Positions 27,140-37,298 of a DNA stretch of 64,000 bases are shown in pieces. Under the pieces are notes generated by a model. The model saw only the letters and a list, made by a program, of their open reading frames with translations, had not been told where the DNA came from and ran no database searches. Source of the DNA: Tautonia marina (GTDB lineage Bacteria > Planctomycetota > Planctomycetia > Isosphaerales > Isosphaeraceae); the NCBI RefSeq assembly GCF_009177065.1, contig NZ_WEZF01000026.1:46212-110211 (forward strand). Direction: 5' to 3'. The translations under genes were made by a program, and so were the position numbers. Positions within the stretch are counted from its first letter, which is position 1. The number at the start of each line of letters is the position of its first letter.

Positions 27140-28130
27140 CGTCGTCGTCCTCCTCGTCCTCGTCGTCCTCGTCGTCGTCGAAATCGGCGTCGGGGTGGAG
27201 CGGATCGTCGGGGGAGAAGAAGAGGTCGCCAAGGCCCATCGGGGTGGCCTGGCCGCCGAGGGCGCGGCGGCGGCGGTGGGCGAGGGCGTCGAGGTCGGCC
27301 GCTTCTTCACCAAGAACGCAGAGGATCGACTCGGCCCAGGCGCGATCGCGGCCGAGCGGATGGTCGGGGTCCTGGGCCATCCGTTTGATGGCGAAGCGGA
27401 GGATGTTGATCCCGTCTCTTGGGGAGAAGTCGAGCCGAAGCTCGTGGGCCTTCTGGAGGAAGTCGACGGTCATCTCCAGCAGCTCGGAGGCGGCGAAGGG
27501 GAGGTGGTACTTGAGGATCGCCATCTCGTCGTCGCGCTCGGGGAAGCCGAGGGCGAGCTGCGGCTGGAGTCGGCTGAGGATGTAGTCGGGGACCTCGTAG
27601 GTGGACTCGTCCTCGTTCATCGTCACGCAGCAGCGGAACTCGGGATGGGCCTTGATGGTGATGCCGGCGATGATGCTCTCCACGTAGCGCCGGTGGTCGA
27701 GCAGGGGGGCGAGGCTCGCCCACGACTTCTCGTTCATCCGGTTCCCCTCGTCGAGGACACAGACGCCACCGACGATCATCGCTGTCACCAAGGGGGACGC
27801 GTGGTAGGAAATCTTCCCTTGCTCGGAGAGAACCGGGGTGACGAGCAGGTCTTCCGGCCGGGTGTCGGCCGTGCACTGGTTGATATAAAGCGGTTGCTTG
27901 CGCAGCTTGGCGGCGGCCATGGCCAGCGTGGTCTTGCCGATGCCGGGAGGCCCGACCAGCCGGGGAGCCAGGGGGAGATCCTTCGGGTCGACCATCAGCC
28001 AGCAGGCCGACAGTTGGCGGAGAATCTCGTCCTGGCCGATCCACTCCTGCTCGGTCGTGTCGGGAGCGCTGAGATGCAGGGTCACGCCACCGATTTCGAC
28101 TGTTTTGGCCTGCTGGGCTGATGCCGCCAT
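27129..28130 (-). CDS. MoxR-type AAA+ ATPase
   Basis: 333 residues with Walker [14 protein letters not shown] (about 58-70) and Walker [11 protein letters not shown] (Asp127-Glu128). The sensor and arginine region reads [41 protein letters not shown]. It ends in a striking acidic tail ([18 protein letters not shown]). ATG 28130 is preceded by AAGGGACG; a longer start at 28154 is possible. MoxR ATPases act as chaperone-like loaders, typically with a VWA protein; none is adjacent here (the nearest VWA is at 14929-16071, with its own ATPase). It is coupled to Uma2 and the TraB-like gene. Confidence 0.88.
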   Translation of the reverse strand: MAASAQQAKTVEIGGVTLHLSAPDTTEQEWIGQDEILRQLSACWLMVDPKDLPLAPRLVGPPGIGKTTLAMAAAKLRKQPLYINQCTADTRPEDLLVTPVLSEQGKISYHASPLVTAMIVGGVCVLDEGNRMNEKSWASLAPLLDHRRYVESIIAGITIKAHPEFRCCVTMNEDESTYEVPDYILSRLQPQLALGFPERDDEMAILKYHLPFAASELLEMTVDFLQKAHELRLDFSPRDGINILRFAIKRMAQDPDHPLGRDRAWAESILCVLGEEAADLDALAHRRRRALGGQATPMGLGDLFFSPDDPLHPDADFDDDEDDEDEEDDDDAY

Positions 28131-28280
28131 GCGCCGATCGTCCCTTCGTCTCATCGTTGCGGCCGGGCCGCCGGCTCCCGGCTTCGTGGTGCGGTGCGCG
28201 TCGATCCTGGGTGCGATTGCAGTCTAACGGAGGAATCCGCGAGGGGCGAGCATCGGGTTCAGGCAAATCGAAGGGGGCGA

Positions 28281-28649
28281 TTAGATACCGATTTGCGCCA
28301 GCAGGTCGAGGAAGCGCCGGACCACCTGGGTGGCGAAGGGGGCCTCGGCCTCGGCGTGAGCGGCGGCCTCGTCGAGCCGGGCTCGGGTGGTCGAGAGGAA
28401 CCCTTCGTCGCGGTGCTCGTGGAGCGCTCGGGCCAGGGCCGAGGCGCTGGTGGCCAGATTGGCGGCGGTTTCGGGGGGAGCGTTGGGGTCGAGGGCCTGG
28501 CCCAGTTCGTCGATCAGCTCGGCCAGGCGGCCGCGTTCCTCGGGGTCGAGGTGGTGCGCGTCGCGCAGCAGTCGGGCCGATTCCATCAGGTTCGCCCGGA
28601 GCTGGTCCAGGTGTTCGGGTTCGGCGGGGGGCGGGGTTTCCTGAGCCAT
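28281..28649 (-). CDS. DUF4404 family protein
   Basis: 122 residues, soluble and mostly helical: HLDQLRANLMESARLLRDAH, LDPEERGRLAELIDELGQAL, SALARALHEHRDEGFLSTTRARLDEAAA, and a C-terminus EAPFATQVVRRFLDLLAQIGI. This matches the DUF4404 layout, which ends in a helix followed by LxxIGI or LSNLGI. Function is unknown. It lies ahead of MoxR on the same strand with a 150-base gap. ATG 28649 was preferred over 28676 because the N-terminal extra residues are not needed. Confidence 0.65.
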   Translation of the reverse strand: MAQETPPPAEPEHLDQLRANLMESARLLRDAHHLDPEERGRLAELIDELGQALDPNAPPETAANLATSASALARALHEHRDEGFLSTTRARLDEAAAHAEAEAPFATQVVRRFLDLLAQIGI

Positions 28650-28817
28650 TGCGGGAGCGTCCTCGGAGCGGGGCAAACCGATGCGGTGGCAAACTCCACC
28701 GCCGTTCGTTCCATTATTGAGTCATCGCCGGGGATCATGAACCCCCGAGCCGTCGTGATTCCGTCGATCCGGCGTTTCAGGAGTCGCAACGCGTTCTCAT
28801 GGCCGAGTCAAACCGGA

Positions 28818-30044
28818 TCACCTGCGCTCCAGATCGGGACCGGGATTTTCGTACCAGATCACTCCCAGACCATCGGTTTCTTCGCAGGTCAAGACGTCGA
28901 GATCGCCGTCGCCGTCGAGGTCGATCAGGCGGACGAGGTCGAATTTTGTGCCCTCTTGAGCACCGCTGATGGTCCGGAGACGCACCGGGCCGTCAATCGT
29001 CTTGCCGATCCAGGTGATCTGGACAAGGCCATGCTTCCCCCGTGCGTTCTCGGTGGAGACGACGAGGTGGAGCCAGCCGTCGCCATTGAGTTCGCCGACG
29101 GCCACCGCCTTGCCGGTCCCGATCGCATCGCCGAGCGGGATGCGAGACGATTGCCAGGAATCCTCTTCGGTTCGGAAGATCTGGACGCCCCGATCGCGGG
29201 TGGCCACGAGGATGTCCTCCCGGCCGTTGAGGTCGGCCACGTCGAGGAACATCACCTCGGCGTCCTCGCCACCGATCGGGTGCTCGACCCACTCGGTCGA
29301 GTGCGCCGGGCCTCGGCGTTCGAGCCAGAAGACGCCCCGGCGATCGCCGCGACGGTCGGAGCCGATCAGGTCGAGGTCGCCGTCGAAGTCCAGGTCGTGC
29401 GCCAGGAGAGACATGATCCAGCCGACCGGGCGAATCGGATGCCAGCGCCAGGCACTCAGATTGCGCGGATTCTCGGGCGCTTCGAGCCAGCCGAGGCTCG
29501 CCCCGTCGTTCTTGCCCGCGACGACCAGATCGACCCCGAAGCGGCCATCGACCTGCATCGGTACGCACCACATCCACTGTTGCATCCCGACGGTCGCGGG
29601 GATCGGTTCGGTGGTCCAGGCCTCAGGATCGAGCAATGCGGCCGGGTCGCCCGGGTTCCAGTGGACGAAGACCGTCTGGGTCTTCCCCTCGCACGAGCTG
29701 ACGATATCCGGGAATCCGTCGCCGTCCAGGTCAACGATGACGGCGTCTTCGGGAGAGGCCACCTGCCCGACGGTGACAGCCGGCCACGGAGCCTTCGCCC
29801 GATCGGGACCGGGGTTCAGGTACGCGCGAACGATTCCCCCTTCTTCCCAGCCGGTGGCGAGGTCGAGCAGGCCATCGCCGTTGAGATCCGCCAGTCGGAC
29901 GCCGTCGGCTCCGCTGGAGGAGTCGTCGATCGTGTGGCGGACCCAGCCGTCGCCATCGAGTTCGAAGACGGAGGCAACGTGCGGATCATCGATTACCAGG
30001 CCGATCGCGAGCAACCAGGCCAGGGGAAGCGTGAGCAAGGGCAT
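28818..30044 (-). CDS. exported FG-GAP/VCBS repeat protein
   Basis: 408 residues with a short signal segment (MPLLTLPLAWLLAIGLVI). Repeats with calcium-binding loops follow: RLADLNGDGLLDLATGW, VIVDLDGDGFPDIVSS, LLAHDLDFDGDLDLIGSD, VAVGELNGDGWLHLVVS and RLIDLDGDGDLDVLTCEE. Each fits the FG-GAP/VCBS beta-propeller. Planctomycetes secrete many such proteins and no catalytic motif is visible. It lies 160 bases downstream of csrA on the same strand. Confidence 0.88.
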   Translation of the reverse strand: MPLLTLPLAWLLAIGLVIDDPHVASVFELDGDGWVRHTIDDSSSGADGVRLADLNGDGLLDLATGWEEGGIVRAYLNPGPDRAKAPWPAVTVGQVASPEDAVIVDLDGDGFPDIVSSCEGKTQTVFVHWNPGDPAALLDPEAWTTEPIPATVGMQQWMWCVPMQVDGRFGVDLVVAGKNDGASLGWLEAPENPRNLSAWRWHPIRPVGWIMSLLAHDLDFDGDLDLIGSDRRGDRRGVFWLERRGPAHSTEWVEHPIGGEDAEVMFLDVADLNGREDILVATRDRGVQIFRTEEDSWQSSRIPLGDAIGTGKAVAVGELNGDGWLHLVVSTENARGKHGLVQITWIGKTIDGPVRLRTISGAQEGTKFDLVRLIDLDGDGDLDVLTCEETDGLGVIWYENPGPDLERR

Positions 30045-30204
30045 GGCGGTGCGGCCTTTGTTCGGGAGGTGATCGGTTCGGCCGCGATGGGGAGACGCCC
30101 CCAGGGGGAACGCGGCGCGAGGCTCCGATCCTACCGTACCCGGGCCTGCCGTCTCGATGCCGAGGTGTCTCTGATGGGTTTCGATTGCCGGGCAGCCCGA
30201 GCCA

Positions 30205-30411
30205 TCACACCCACTGAGCGGAGGAAGCCCGAGCGTGCGCGGCGTCGTCGTCCGAGGGCTCGCGGGTGAGCAGTTCTTCCCGATAGATCATCTGACCATC
30301 GGGGGCTTCCACGCCGATGCGAATGGAGTTGCGGTCGATCCGGACGATGGTCAAGCGGATGTCCTCGCCGATCTGAAAACGCTGACCTTGCTTGCGGCTC
30401 AGAACCAACAT
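30205..30411 (-). CDS. csrA: CsrA carbon storage regulator (RNA-binding)
   Basis: 68 residues: MLVLSRKQGQRFQIGEDIRL, then IVRIDRNSIRIGVEAPDGQM and the RNA-binding region around IYREELL. This is the full CsrA core with a ~15-residue C-terminal extension. CsrA dimers bind GGA motifs in mRNA leaders and change translation or decay. ATG 30411 follows AAGGAG. The longer frame to 30654 is spurious: its first 80 residues are unlike CsrA. Confidence 0.95.
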   Translation of the reverse strand: MLVLSRKQGQRFQIGEDIRLTIVRIDRNSIRIGVEAPDGQMIYREELLTREPSDDDAAHARASSAQWV

Positions 30412-30724
30412 GGCGGACTCCTTTCCCTCGTTTCGGTAAGGTTCGCAAGAGAGGGATGATCTGGGTTGGAACGGGCATCCTGCCCTTGCTCCAGGGCAAT
30501 TGCAGCCCTCGTGCCGAATTCGAGCAATTCCCGAACGTTGACCTGTTTGTGGTTCGAAGTCCCTGGATCGCAAAGGGTTTCGTAGTTGGCTTGTTTCGCG
30601 TGTCGAGGGATTCAGCCCTCGGATCAAGGAACTTGAATCACGACTTACAATCAAGCCGTGCAGGTCAGTGCGTCGATCCTGTAAAGTTTACCGATCATCC
30701 GAGAACGGGTTGAGGAGCGGCGTT
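30412..30724. other. divergent intergenic region between csrA and the YfhO-like gene
   Basis: No gene is supported. The region must hold the csrA promoter (minus strand) and that of the YfhO-like gene, but I see no hexamer pair I trust. TGAGGAGCGG at 30711-30720 is the ribosome site of the plus-strand gene. Confidence 0.5.
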
Positions 30725-33247
30725 GTGGGCAAGGGGATGGTCGGATCAGGGATTGCCAGGGGCCTGGGCCCGGTGTTGCTCTGCGCCTTGATGCTGGCGT
30801 GGCTCTGGCCGATCGGACTCGGCGGGGCGATGCCGGTCGGCGGCGACGTGACCCAGTTTCAGATGGGCCTGATGAGCGTGCTCGGCGAGGCAATCCGCGC
30901 CGGTCGCTTGCCGCTCTGGAACGATCGCTGGGGCTTCGGATTTCCGGGCCTGGCCGAAAGCCAGATGGGGGTTTATTACCCGCCGCACTGGGTCTGCTTC
31001 GGCCTCCTGCCGGTCGAGGCCGGTTACACGGCAAGCATGGTCGTGCACCTGCTCTGGGGAGCCCTCGGTGCGTACTGGGCGGCCCGGCGCTTCGGGGTGT
31101 CGTCCTGGGGGGCGACGCTGGCGGGAGGCGCCTGGGGGGCCTCCGGCTTCTTCCTCATCCATCTGCCGCACCTCTGGGCCCTGAGTGTCGGAAGCTGGAC
31201 CCCGTGGATCTGGGGGTTGGGCTGGTCGATTGTCTCAGGCCGAGGTGGTCGCGGTGCCTCCTGGCTGCTGGCGGCGGCGTTGACGGTACAGGTTCTGCCT
31301 GGGCATTTTCAGCTCGCCTTTTGCACGCAGGTGAGCCTGGGGGTGATGGCCCTCGGGGGGCTGCTGATGGGCAAGGGAGCGCGTCGGGAGATGGCCCGGC
31401 GATCGGTCCTGGTGCTGTTCGCCTTGATCGCAATCCTGCCGATGGCGGCCGCTCAACTCATGCCGACGGCCCAACTCGCCCGTCTGGCGGAAACGCAGCG
31501 TGACTTCGAGTACCTCTCCGGGTTTGCCGCCACGCCGCTCCATCTGGTCAACCTCGTGGCTCCCGATCTCTTTCACCGCTCCCCGCTCTGGCGGCCGGTG
31601 GTCTGGGATCCGTTCCACACGTCTCCCGAGGAGCTTCGGCTCTACGTCGGCCTGATCCCCGTGTTTCTTGCCCTGTTGGCGATCATCCGACCAGGACCGC
31701 ACGCTGGGGTCATTCGAGTGCTGTTCCTCGTGGGGGTGGTGGGGCTGTTCCTGAGCCTCGGCCCGTATGTGCCGGGCTTTCGGGTGTTCAGTCAGTGGCC
31801 GGGCTTCTCGTTTTTCCGGGCACCGGCGCGCTGGGGAATGATTGTCTCGCTTGCCCTGGCCTTGCTCGCAGGCTTCGGCCTCGATGCGATCCGAGACGGC
31901 CGCCTGCTCCGGCCCGGTCGATGGCTGGTCGGGTGTGTGCTGGGAGCCGTCCTCTGGATCGTGGCCGTGATCGGCCTGTTTGAGCTGGGGCTGAACGCCA
32001 CCGAACGCCCCGGCCCTTCGGGAGTGGTCGCGGTCTACGACCGGGTCTTCGCCCAGTTGCCCTGGACGAACGATCCTCCCGTCACCGAGGTCTTCGCCCG
32101 AGCCCGACGCCCGCAGGGCGATGTCCGCGTGGTCGCCGCCCAGATGAGAGAGGGGCTCGGTTCCGTGCCGACGGGGGGCCTTCGGCTCGATCGGGAACGA
32201 TGGCGGATCGCTCGGGCCGAACTGGGAACCACCGCCGCCCTCCTGGTTGGCGTCGTGCTGCTCGCTCTCCTGGCCAGGCGACGACAAGCGCTGGTGTTGG
32301 GGCTGCTGGTGGTGACGATCGTGGACCTCGGCCTGATGGCTCGCCGTCGTCCGGTGGACTCGGCACCGATTCGCCCGCTGACGGAACAAAGTCGCGTGCT
32401 GGGCCGCCTCGCCGAGCTTCCCGAAGGAACCCGGTCGATCGACCCGATGCGCAACCTGACGATGGTCTCGGGCGCGGCTCCGATCCAAAGCTACCGGACG
32501 CTCGACCTGCCGATTCAACCCGAGCTGCGCGGCCTGGCCGACGCTATCCCCCGAGCGACCGGCGAGGCCGAGACGATTCTCGACGCCCAGCGCAGCCTTG
32601 GCGCTCGGGTCCGGGTGATCGGGCCGATCGGCCCCGGCATCGAGCTGCTCCGTGACCGCTTCGCCGAAACCGGGCGGATCGAGTCGGCCGAGATCCTGGA
32701 AGATCCCTCGTTGACGTCCTGGCTGCTCGGAGCCGGATTCGCCGAAACCGACGAGGGCCGAGCCGGGCGCTACCTGGTCCTCGATGCCGGTTCGGCTCCT
32801 CGGGCCTGGTTCCTGCCAACCAATGACCCTGATCCAATCGAGCAATTCCGCGGTCTGACGGCCAACCCCGCCGCGATCGTTTCCCTGCTTGGCGATGCCC
32901 GGCCGCTCGATCTTCAAACGATGACGCCCGAGCAACTCTCACTGACTGTCTCGACCGACGGCCCCGGCCTTGTGCTGGTGACGCAGCTCGATTATCCCGA
33001 GTGGACCGCCTCGCTGATTGATGCCGAGGGAATGGCGAACCCCGTGCCGATCCTCGGCGTCCTGGGGGGATGGCAGGGCGTCGGTTTGTCCGGTCCCGGC
33101 TCGTGGACGATTCAACTCTTCTACGAGGGACGGGCCGAGCGATTGGGCCTCGCCGTCTCCGCGGTGGCGTGGACCATCTGGTGTACGGGGCTGCTCATCA
33201 CTCTGCGTCGGGCTCGACCACGGCACGGAATCTCAACTGGGGAATGA
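30725..33247 (+). CDS. YfhO-like multi-pass membrane protein
   Basis: 840 residues. About a dozen hydrophobic segments fill the first ~420 residues, including a loop with PVGGDVTQFQMGLMSVLGEA and PLWNDRWGFGFPGLAESQMG. Another membrane helix near 520-550 (TTAALLVGVVLLALLARRR) and a ~250-residue extracytoplasmic part end the protein, with a last helix at the C-terminus. This is the layout of YfhO-type GT-C-like proteins, which in Gram-positives glycosylate lipoteichoic acid; the planctomycete role is unknown. GTG 30725 has GAGGAG nine bases ahead; ATG 30737 is the alternative. Confidence 0.78.
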   Translation: MGKGMVGSGIARGLGPVLLCALMLAWLWPIGLGGAMPVGGDVTQFQMGLMSVLGEAIRAGRLPLWNDRWGFGFPGLAESQMGVYYPPHWVCFGLLPVEAGYTASMVVHLLWGALGAYWAARRFGVSSWGATLAGGAWGASGFFLIHLPHLWALSVGSWTPWIWGLGWSIVSGRGGRGASWLLAAALTVQVLPGHFQLAFCTQVSLGVMALGGLLMGKGARREMARRSVLVLFALIAILPMAAAQLMPTAQLARLAETQRDFEYLSGFAATPLHLVNLVAPDLFHRSPLWRPVVWDPFHTSPEELRLYVGLIPVFLALLAIIRPGPHAGVIRVLFLVGVVGLFLSLGPYVPGFRVFSQWPGFSFFRAPARWGMIVSLALALLAGFGLDAIRDGRLLRPGRWLVGCVLGAVLWIVAVIGLFELGLNATERPGPSGVVAVYDRVFAQLPWTNDPPVTEVFARARRPQGDVRVVAAQMREGLGSVPTGGLRLDRERWRIARAELGTTAALLVGVVLLALLARRRQALVLGLLVVTIVDLGLMARRRPVDSAPIRPLTEQSRVLGRLAELPEGTRSIDPMRNLTMVSGAAPIQSYRTLDLPIQPELRGLADAIPRATGEAETILDAQRSLGARVRVIGPIGPGIELLRDRFAETGRIESAEILEDPSLTSWLLGAGFAETDEGRAGRYLVLDAGSAPRAWFLPTNDPDPIEQFRGLTANPAAIVSLLGDARPLDLQTMTPEQLSLTVSTDGPGLVLVTQLDYPEWTASLIDAEGMANPVPILGVLGGWQGVGLSGPGSWTIQLFYEGRAERLGLAVSAVAWTIWCTGLLITLRRARPRHGISTGE

Positions 33248-33304
33248 CTGATCGAACCCGCCTCTGATCCTCCTCCTTCTCGCCTTCCGCTCAAGGACCG
33301 ACCG

Positions 33305-34327
33305 ATGACCGACGTGGCGATTGTGGGCGCCTCCGGATATACCGCCCGAGAACTGATTCAACTGCTCCTCCGGCACCCTGGTGCCCGGATTCGCCTGGCA
33401 ACCTCGCGGAAGGATGAAGCGCCGAAGCTCGATGCGCTGCATCCGTCACTTGCCGGTCGGATCGACCTCGCCTGCGAACCGTTCGATCCCGACCGGGTGG
33501 CCGAGGTTGCTCAGGTCGCCTTCCTTGCCTTGCCGCACGGGGCGAGCATGGCGGCGGTTCCCGAACTTCGACGCCGAGGGGTTCGCATCATCGACCTCAG
33601 CGCCGATTACCGCCTGAACGACGAAACGGTTTACGAAGACTGGTATGATCATCCCCACACCGACCCGTCCGGGCTTCGTGAGGCGATTTACGGGCTGCCC
33701 GAACTGTACCGCGAGGCGATTCCCTCGGCCCCTCTGATCGCCAATCCGGGGTGCTACACCTCGACGGCGATCCTCGCGCTGGCACCTCTGATTGCCCAGA
33801 ACCTGATCGAGCGGTCGGGCATTATCATCGACGCCAAAAGCGGCGTCTCGGGTGCGGGTCGATCGCCGAAGCTGACCACGCACTACCCGGAATGCAACGA
33901 GAGTCTGTCGGCCTACGGAGTCGGTCGGCATCGGCACACACCGGAGATTGAGCAGGTTTTGACGGATGTCGGCCAATCCTCGGCCGGCGAGGCCGTCGAG
34001 GTCATTTTCACCCCTCACCTTGTGCCGATGGATCGCGGCATCCTGGCCACGATCTACGCGCAGCCGAGGGGGGCGGTGACGGAGCATGATCTGCTCGACC
34101 TGTACCGAGCGTTTTATCAGTCGTCTCCCTTTGTCCGGGTGGTCAATCGCCTGCCCGCGACCAAGGACTCGGCCTTCACAAACTTCTGCGATCTGACGGT
34201 TCGGGTCGTTCGAGGCAAGGTGTTGGTGATCGCCTGTCTCGACAATCTCATCAAGGGGGCCTCAGGAGTGGCCGTGCAGAACTTCAACCTCCTGACCGGC
34301 CATCCGGAGACAACCGCCTTGCTTTGA
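33305..34327 (+). CDS. argC: N-acetyl-gamma-glutamyl-phosphate reductase
   Basis: 340 residues, normal for the family. [22 protein letters not shown] is the NADPH-binding start, [13 protein letters not shown] carries the catalytic cysteine, and [13 protein letters not shown] the active-site histidine. ArgC reduces N-acetyl-glutamyl phosphate to the semialdehyde, the third step of arginine synthesis. AAGGA precedes ATG 33305. No other arg genes are adjacent in the window. It lies 57 bases after the YfhO-like gene in the same direction. Confidence 0.95.
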   Translation: MTDVAIVGASGYTARELIQLLLRHPGARIRLATSRKDEAPKLDALHPSLAGRIDLACEPFDPDRVAEVAQVAFLALPHGASMAAVPELRRRGVRIIDLSADYRLNDETVYEDWYDHPHTDPSGLREAIYGLPELYREAIPSAPLIANPGCYTSTAILALAPLIAQNLIERSGIIIDAKSGVSGAGRSPKLTTHYPECNESLSAYGVGRHRHTPEIEQVLTDVGQSSAGEAVEVIFTPHLVPMDRGILATIYAQPRGAVTEHDLLDLYRAFYQSSPFVRVVNRLPATKDSAFTNFCDLTVRVVRGKVLVIACLDNLIKGASGVAVQNFNLLTGHPETTALL

Positions 34328-34468
34328 GCCGCCAAATCCATCGGCGGATCGCTGCCCGGTCGACGGCCCGGCGACCGATTCGATACGATCAAAGATGAGG
34401 TTCGGCCACCCGCTTCGGGTCGTCTCCCGAAGTGCGGGGGCCAGGTCTACAGTTGGGGAGACGCGACG

Positions 34469-34915
34469 ATGAACCCGTCGATCCGGACGACCTTGCTCGC
34501 CCTGACCTGCCTGAGTGCTCTGGGAATTGTCGGCAGTCGTGTCGGGGCTCGTGCTCAAGAGGAACAACCCCAGGACCGCACCCTCTCGATGTTCATGCAG
34601 GCCAAGCTCGACCATTCCAAGGATGTACTCGAAGGCTTGACCGTGGCCGACTTTGATCAGATCGTGCAGGGGGCTCAGGCCCTTCGGCAACTGGCCGAGA
34701 ATGAACTCTGGCGCGTCAGCCCAAACATGACGTACGTGCGCTACACCGAAGAATTCATTCGACTCACCGAAGCCCTCGAACAGCAGGGCCGCGAGAAGAA
34801 TATCGACGGTGCCACGCTGAATTATGTGAATCTGACGATCAATTGTGTCAACTGTCACAAGTTCGTCCGAGATCAGCGCGTGACGGTCCTCGATCCCGAG
34901 ACGCTCCGCCGCTGA
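34469..34915 (+). CDS. cytochrome c'-like haem protein, exported
   Basis: 148 residues. The N-terminal signal (LLALTCLSALGIVGSRVGARAQ) is followed by a four-helix-like body with FMQAKLDHSKDVLEGLTVADF, and a C-terminal CVNCH haem-binding motif near residue 128. A haem motif near the C-terminus of a helical bundle is the cytochrome c' (class II) layout. Possible roles are electron transfer or binding of NO or CO; there is no clue to partner. The gene lies 140 bases after argC. Confidence 0.8.
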   Translation: MNPSIRTTLLALTCLSALGIVGSRVGARAQEEQPQDRTLSMFMQAKLDHSKDVLEGLTVADFDQIVQGAQALRQLAENELWRVSPNMTYVRYTEEFIRLTEALEQQGREKNIDGATLNYVNLTINCVNCHKFVRDQRVTVLDPETLRR

Positions 34916-34947
34916 TCGGCTCCGATCGCCCGAGCTGATCGCCGCTG

Positions 34948-35685
34948 CTAGGTCAGGAACAATCGGAATCCGGCGGCGATCAGCAAGACCGCCAGCACCC
35001 GACGCAGGGTCGTCGGGTTCAGGCGATCGCGTCCCAACCGCGCGCCGATCAACCCTCCGAGCATCGCCGCCGGTGCCCAGAGTACCAGCCCGATCGGCAA
35101 GTGCGGGGTCGAGCAAAGGTAGCCGGTCAGCCCCGCAACCGAACTGACCAGCACGAACGGCGCGACCAGCCGAGAGGCGTCTTTCGGGTCTGCCCAGCCG
35201 AGCAACTGAAGGGCGGGAAGGAGAAAGATGCCTCCGCCCGTCCCGGTGATTCCCGAGGCAAAGCCGATGGTGCCTCCCAGCGCAATTCCCGCGGCGAGGG
35301 GAATTCGCCTCGCCCCGCGATTCTCGGCATCCTCGCGCGTCGGCCAGAGCAGCCGCGCCGCCGACAGGATCAAGAGGCTGCCGACGACCGGCAGATAGAT
35401 TTCTTCCGGGACTCGGATCAGGCCTCCGAGAAACGCCATCGGAACCGCGGGAACGGCAATCGCCGCAACGGTCTGGAGTCGTTCCCAGCACCCTTGCAGA
35501 AAGACCCAGGATCCGATCAGGGCGACGAGGCCGTTGAGCAGCAACGACGCCCCCTTCATGGCCAGCGGATCGACCCCAACGATCGCCAGCACCGCAAGGT
35601 AGCCCGATGCCCCGGCAAGCCCGACACTGGCATACAGCGTCGCCACGATCGCAATGAACAAGGCCGTCACCACGGGTTCCATCAA
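34948..35685 (-). CDS. TauE/SafE family sulfite exporter-like permease
   Basis: 245 residues with about eight helices in the two-fold repeat of the TauE/SafE family. The first repeat carries ASVGLAGASGYLAVLAIVGVDPLAMKGASLLLN and the second IGFASGITGTGGGIFLLPALQLLGW. Family members export sulfite, sulfoacetate or similar anions across the inner membrane. It is convergent with the cytochrome gene and shows no partner. Confidence 0.88.
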   Translation of the reverse strand: MMEPVVTALFIAIVATLYASVGLAGASGYLAVLAIVGVDPLAMKGASLLLNGLVALIGSWVFLQGCWERLQTVAAIAVPAVPMAFLGGLIRVPEEIYLPVVGSLLILSAARLLWPTREDAENRGARRIPLAAGIALGGTIGFASGITGTGGGIFLLPALQLLGWADPKDASRLVAPFVLVSSVAGLTGYLCSTPHLPIGLVLWAPAAMLGGLIGARLGRDRLNPTTLRRVLAVLLIAAGFRLFLT

Positions 35686-35745
35686 CGGTTCCCCCGTGGT
35701 GCCGGCCAGTTCCTTAGAAGCGTCTTCTGATCCACGACGAAACGT

Positions 35746-37179
35746 TCAACCGCCGAACAGGGGGGTATCCCGATCGCCGAGCCCACCCTTCAAGGGAATC
35801 TTCCGCTCCTTCTTGGGGCGAGGAGTTTCGTCTTCCCCCTCGTCGTCCTCCTCGACGACGGCGGGCTCATCCTTGGCGGTCGGCTTGAGCGAGAGGCTCA
35901 TGCGCTTCGCCTCAGCGTCGATGTCGAGAATCCGGGCCTCGACCTCCTGGCCTTCCTGGACGATGTCCTTCACGCGCCGGACCCGTCCGGGGGCAAGCTC
36001 AGAGATATGAATGAGCCCTTCAACCCCCGGCTCGATCTCGACGAACGCGCCGAACTCCATCAGCTTGACGACCTTCCCCTGGATCATCTGGCCCCGGCCG
36101 AAGCGGTGTTCGACGGTGTCCCAGGGACTCGGTGCCAGTTGCTTCAGGCCGAGGCCAACCCGGTCCTTCTCCTTCTCGATCTTGAGGACCTTGACCTCGA
36201 CCTCGTCGCCGATCTTGACCACCTCCTCGACCTTCGTCCCACGCGACCAGGACAGATCGGAGACATGAATCAGGCCATCGACGCCGCCAAGATCGACGAA
36301 CGCGCCGAAGTCCTTGATCGAGCGGACCACGCCCTTGCGGATCTGGCCTTCTTGCAGCTCGGCCCAGGTCTTTTCTCGCATCTCGGCGCGTTGCTGTTCC
36401 AGCAGTTCCCGACGCGAGACGACGAGGTTCTTCTCCCTCGGGTTCGCCTCGGTCACGACCACCTGGAAGCGCTGATTGAGGTACGCTTCGGGATCGGCCA
36501 CGAAGCCCAGCTCGATCTGGCTGACTGGCAGAAAGCCCCGCATGCCATCGACATCGACTTCCAGGCCCCCTTTGATCGCCTTGGTCACGCGGGCCTCGAC
36601 GACCATGCCGCGCTGAACGCTTTCCCAGTCGGCGTCAACGGCGGCCCCCTTCAGGTTCAGGCGGGTCAGGCCGGCGGCGGGGTCGTAGCGATCGACCATC
36701 ACCTCGATGGAATCGCCCACATTCGGCAGCGGTTTCTTGGCGCCGAACTGCGAGACGGGAATGAAGCCCTCGCTCTTGGTGCCGAGGTCCACGATGATCT
36801 CGTTTTCGCGGACCCGGACCACCCGGCCGACCTTCGGCGCCTTGGCCGGTTCCGTGCCTCGACGGCCGCCCGAAGGGGCCGAAGCCGGCGGGGCGGCTTC
36901 CGACCGAGCCCGGCGGTTGACCGAACCGGGAACCGAATCCGGATCAAACCCTTCAAGGGCCTTCTCCAGCTCGGCTTCCAGCTCGTCGTCCCAGTGGCGT
37001 TTCAGGTTCACTTCCGGCTGCACGTCCTGGCCGGTTGCGGCGTCGAGGGCGCGATCGATCTCGTCATCGAGCGGATGATGGTACGGATCCGGCTCGGGCT
37101 TGAGGCTCTGCCCGGGGCGGGGCCTCGGCGGAGTGCCGGCGGGAGGTTCGTTCAGATTGCGGATCGGTTCGTCGGACAT
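35746..37179 (-). CDS. rpsA: ribosomal protein S1-like protein with four S1 domains
   Basis: 477 residues. After a disordered Pro/Glu-rich N-terminus (1-120), four S1 RNA-binding domains follow: KVGRVVRVRENEIIVDLGTK (about 128), VEARVTKAIKGGLEVDVDG (about 215), KGVVRSIKDFGAFVDLGGVDGLIHVS (about 300) and IQGKVVKLMEFGAFVEIEPGVEGLIHIS (about 385). The tail is acidic and basic (EEDDEGEDET). The S1 family here recruits mRNA to the ribosome; a four-domain form is shorter than the six-domain E. coli S1. It heads a block of housekeeping genes on the minus strand. Confidence 0.85.
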   Translation of the reverse strand: MSDEPIRNLNEPPAGTPPRPRPGQSLKPEPDPYHHPLDDEIDRALDAATGQDVQPEVNLKRHWDDELEAELEKALEGFDPDSVPGSVNRRARSEAAPPASAPSGGRRGTEPAKAPKVGRVVRVRENEIIVDLGTKSEGFIPVSQFGAKKPLPNVGDSIEVMVDRYDPAAGLTRLNLKGAAVDADWESVQRGMVVEARVTKAIKGGLEVDVDGMRGFLPVSQIELGFVADPEAYLNQRFQVVVTEANPREKNLVVSRRELLEQQRAEMREKTWAELQEGQIRKGVVRSIKDFGAFVDLGGVDGLIHVSDLSWSRGTKVEEVVKIGDEVEVKVLKIEKEKDRVGLGLKQLAPSPWDTVEHRFGRGQMIQGKVVKLMEFGAFVEIEPGVEGLIHISELAPGRVRRVKDIVQEGQEVEARILDIDAEAKRMSLSLKPTAKDEPAVVEEDDEGEDETPRPKKERKIPLKGGLGDRDTPLFGG

Positions 37180-37298
37180 GGCCTGACCCCGTTCGGGAGG
37201 GTCCTCGGATCGGTTGGATCGGGTCGGATCAAATCAAATCACGTCGGAATGCAAATCGGTGTGCGGATTGTGGACCACACCTGCGCGGAAGCCTCGGA

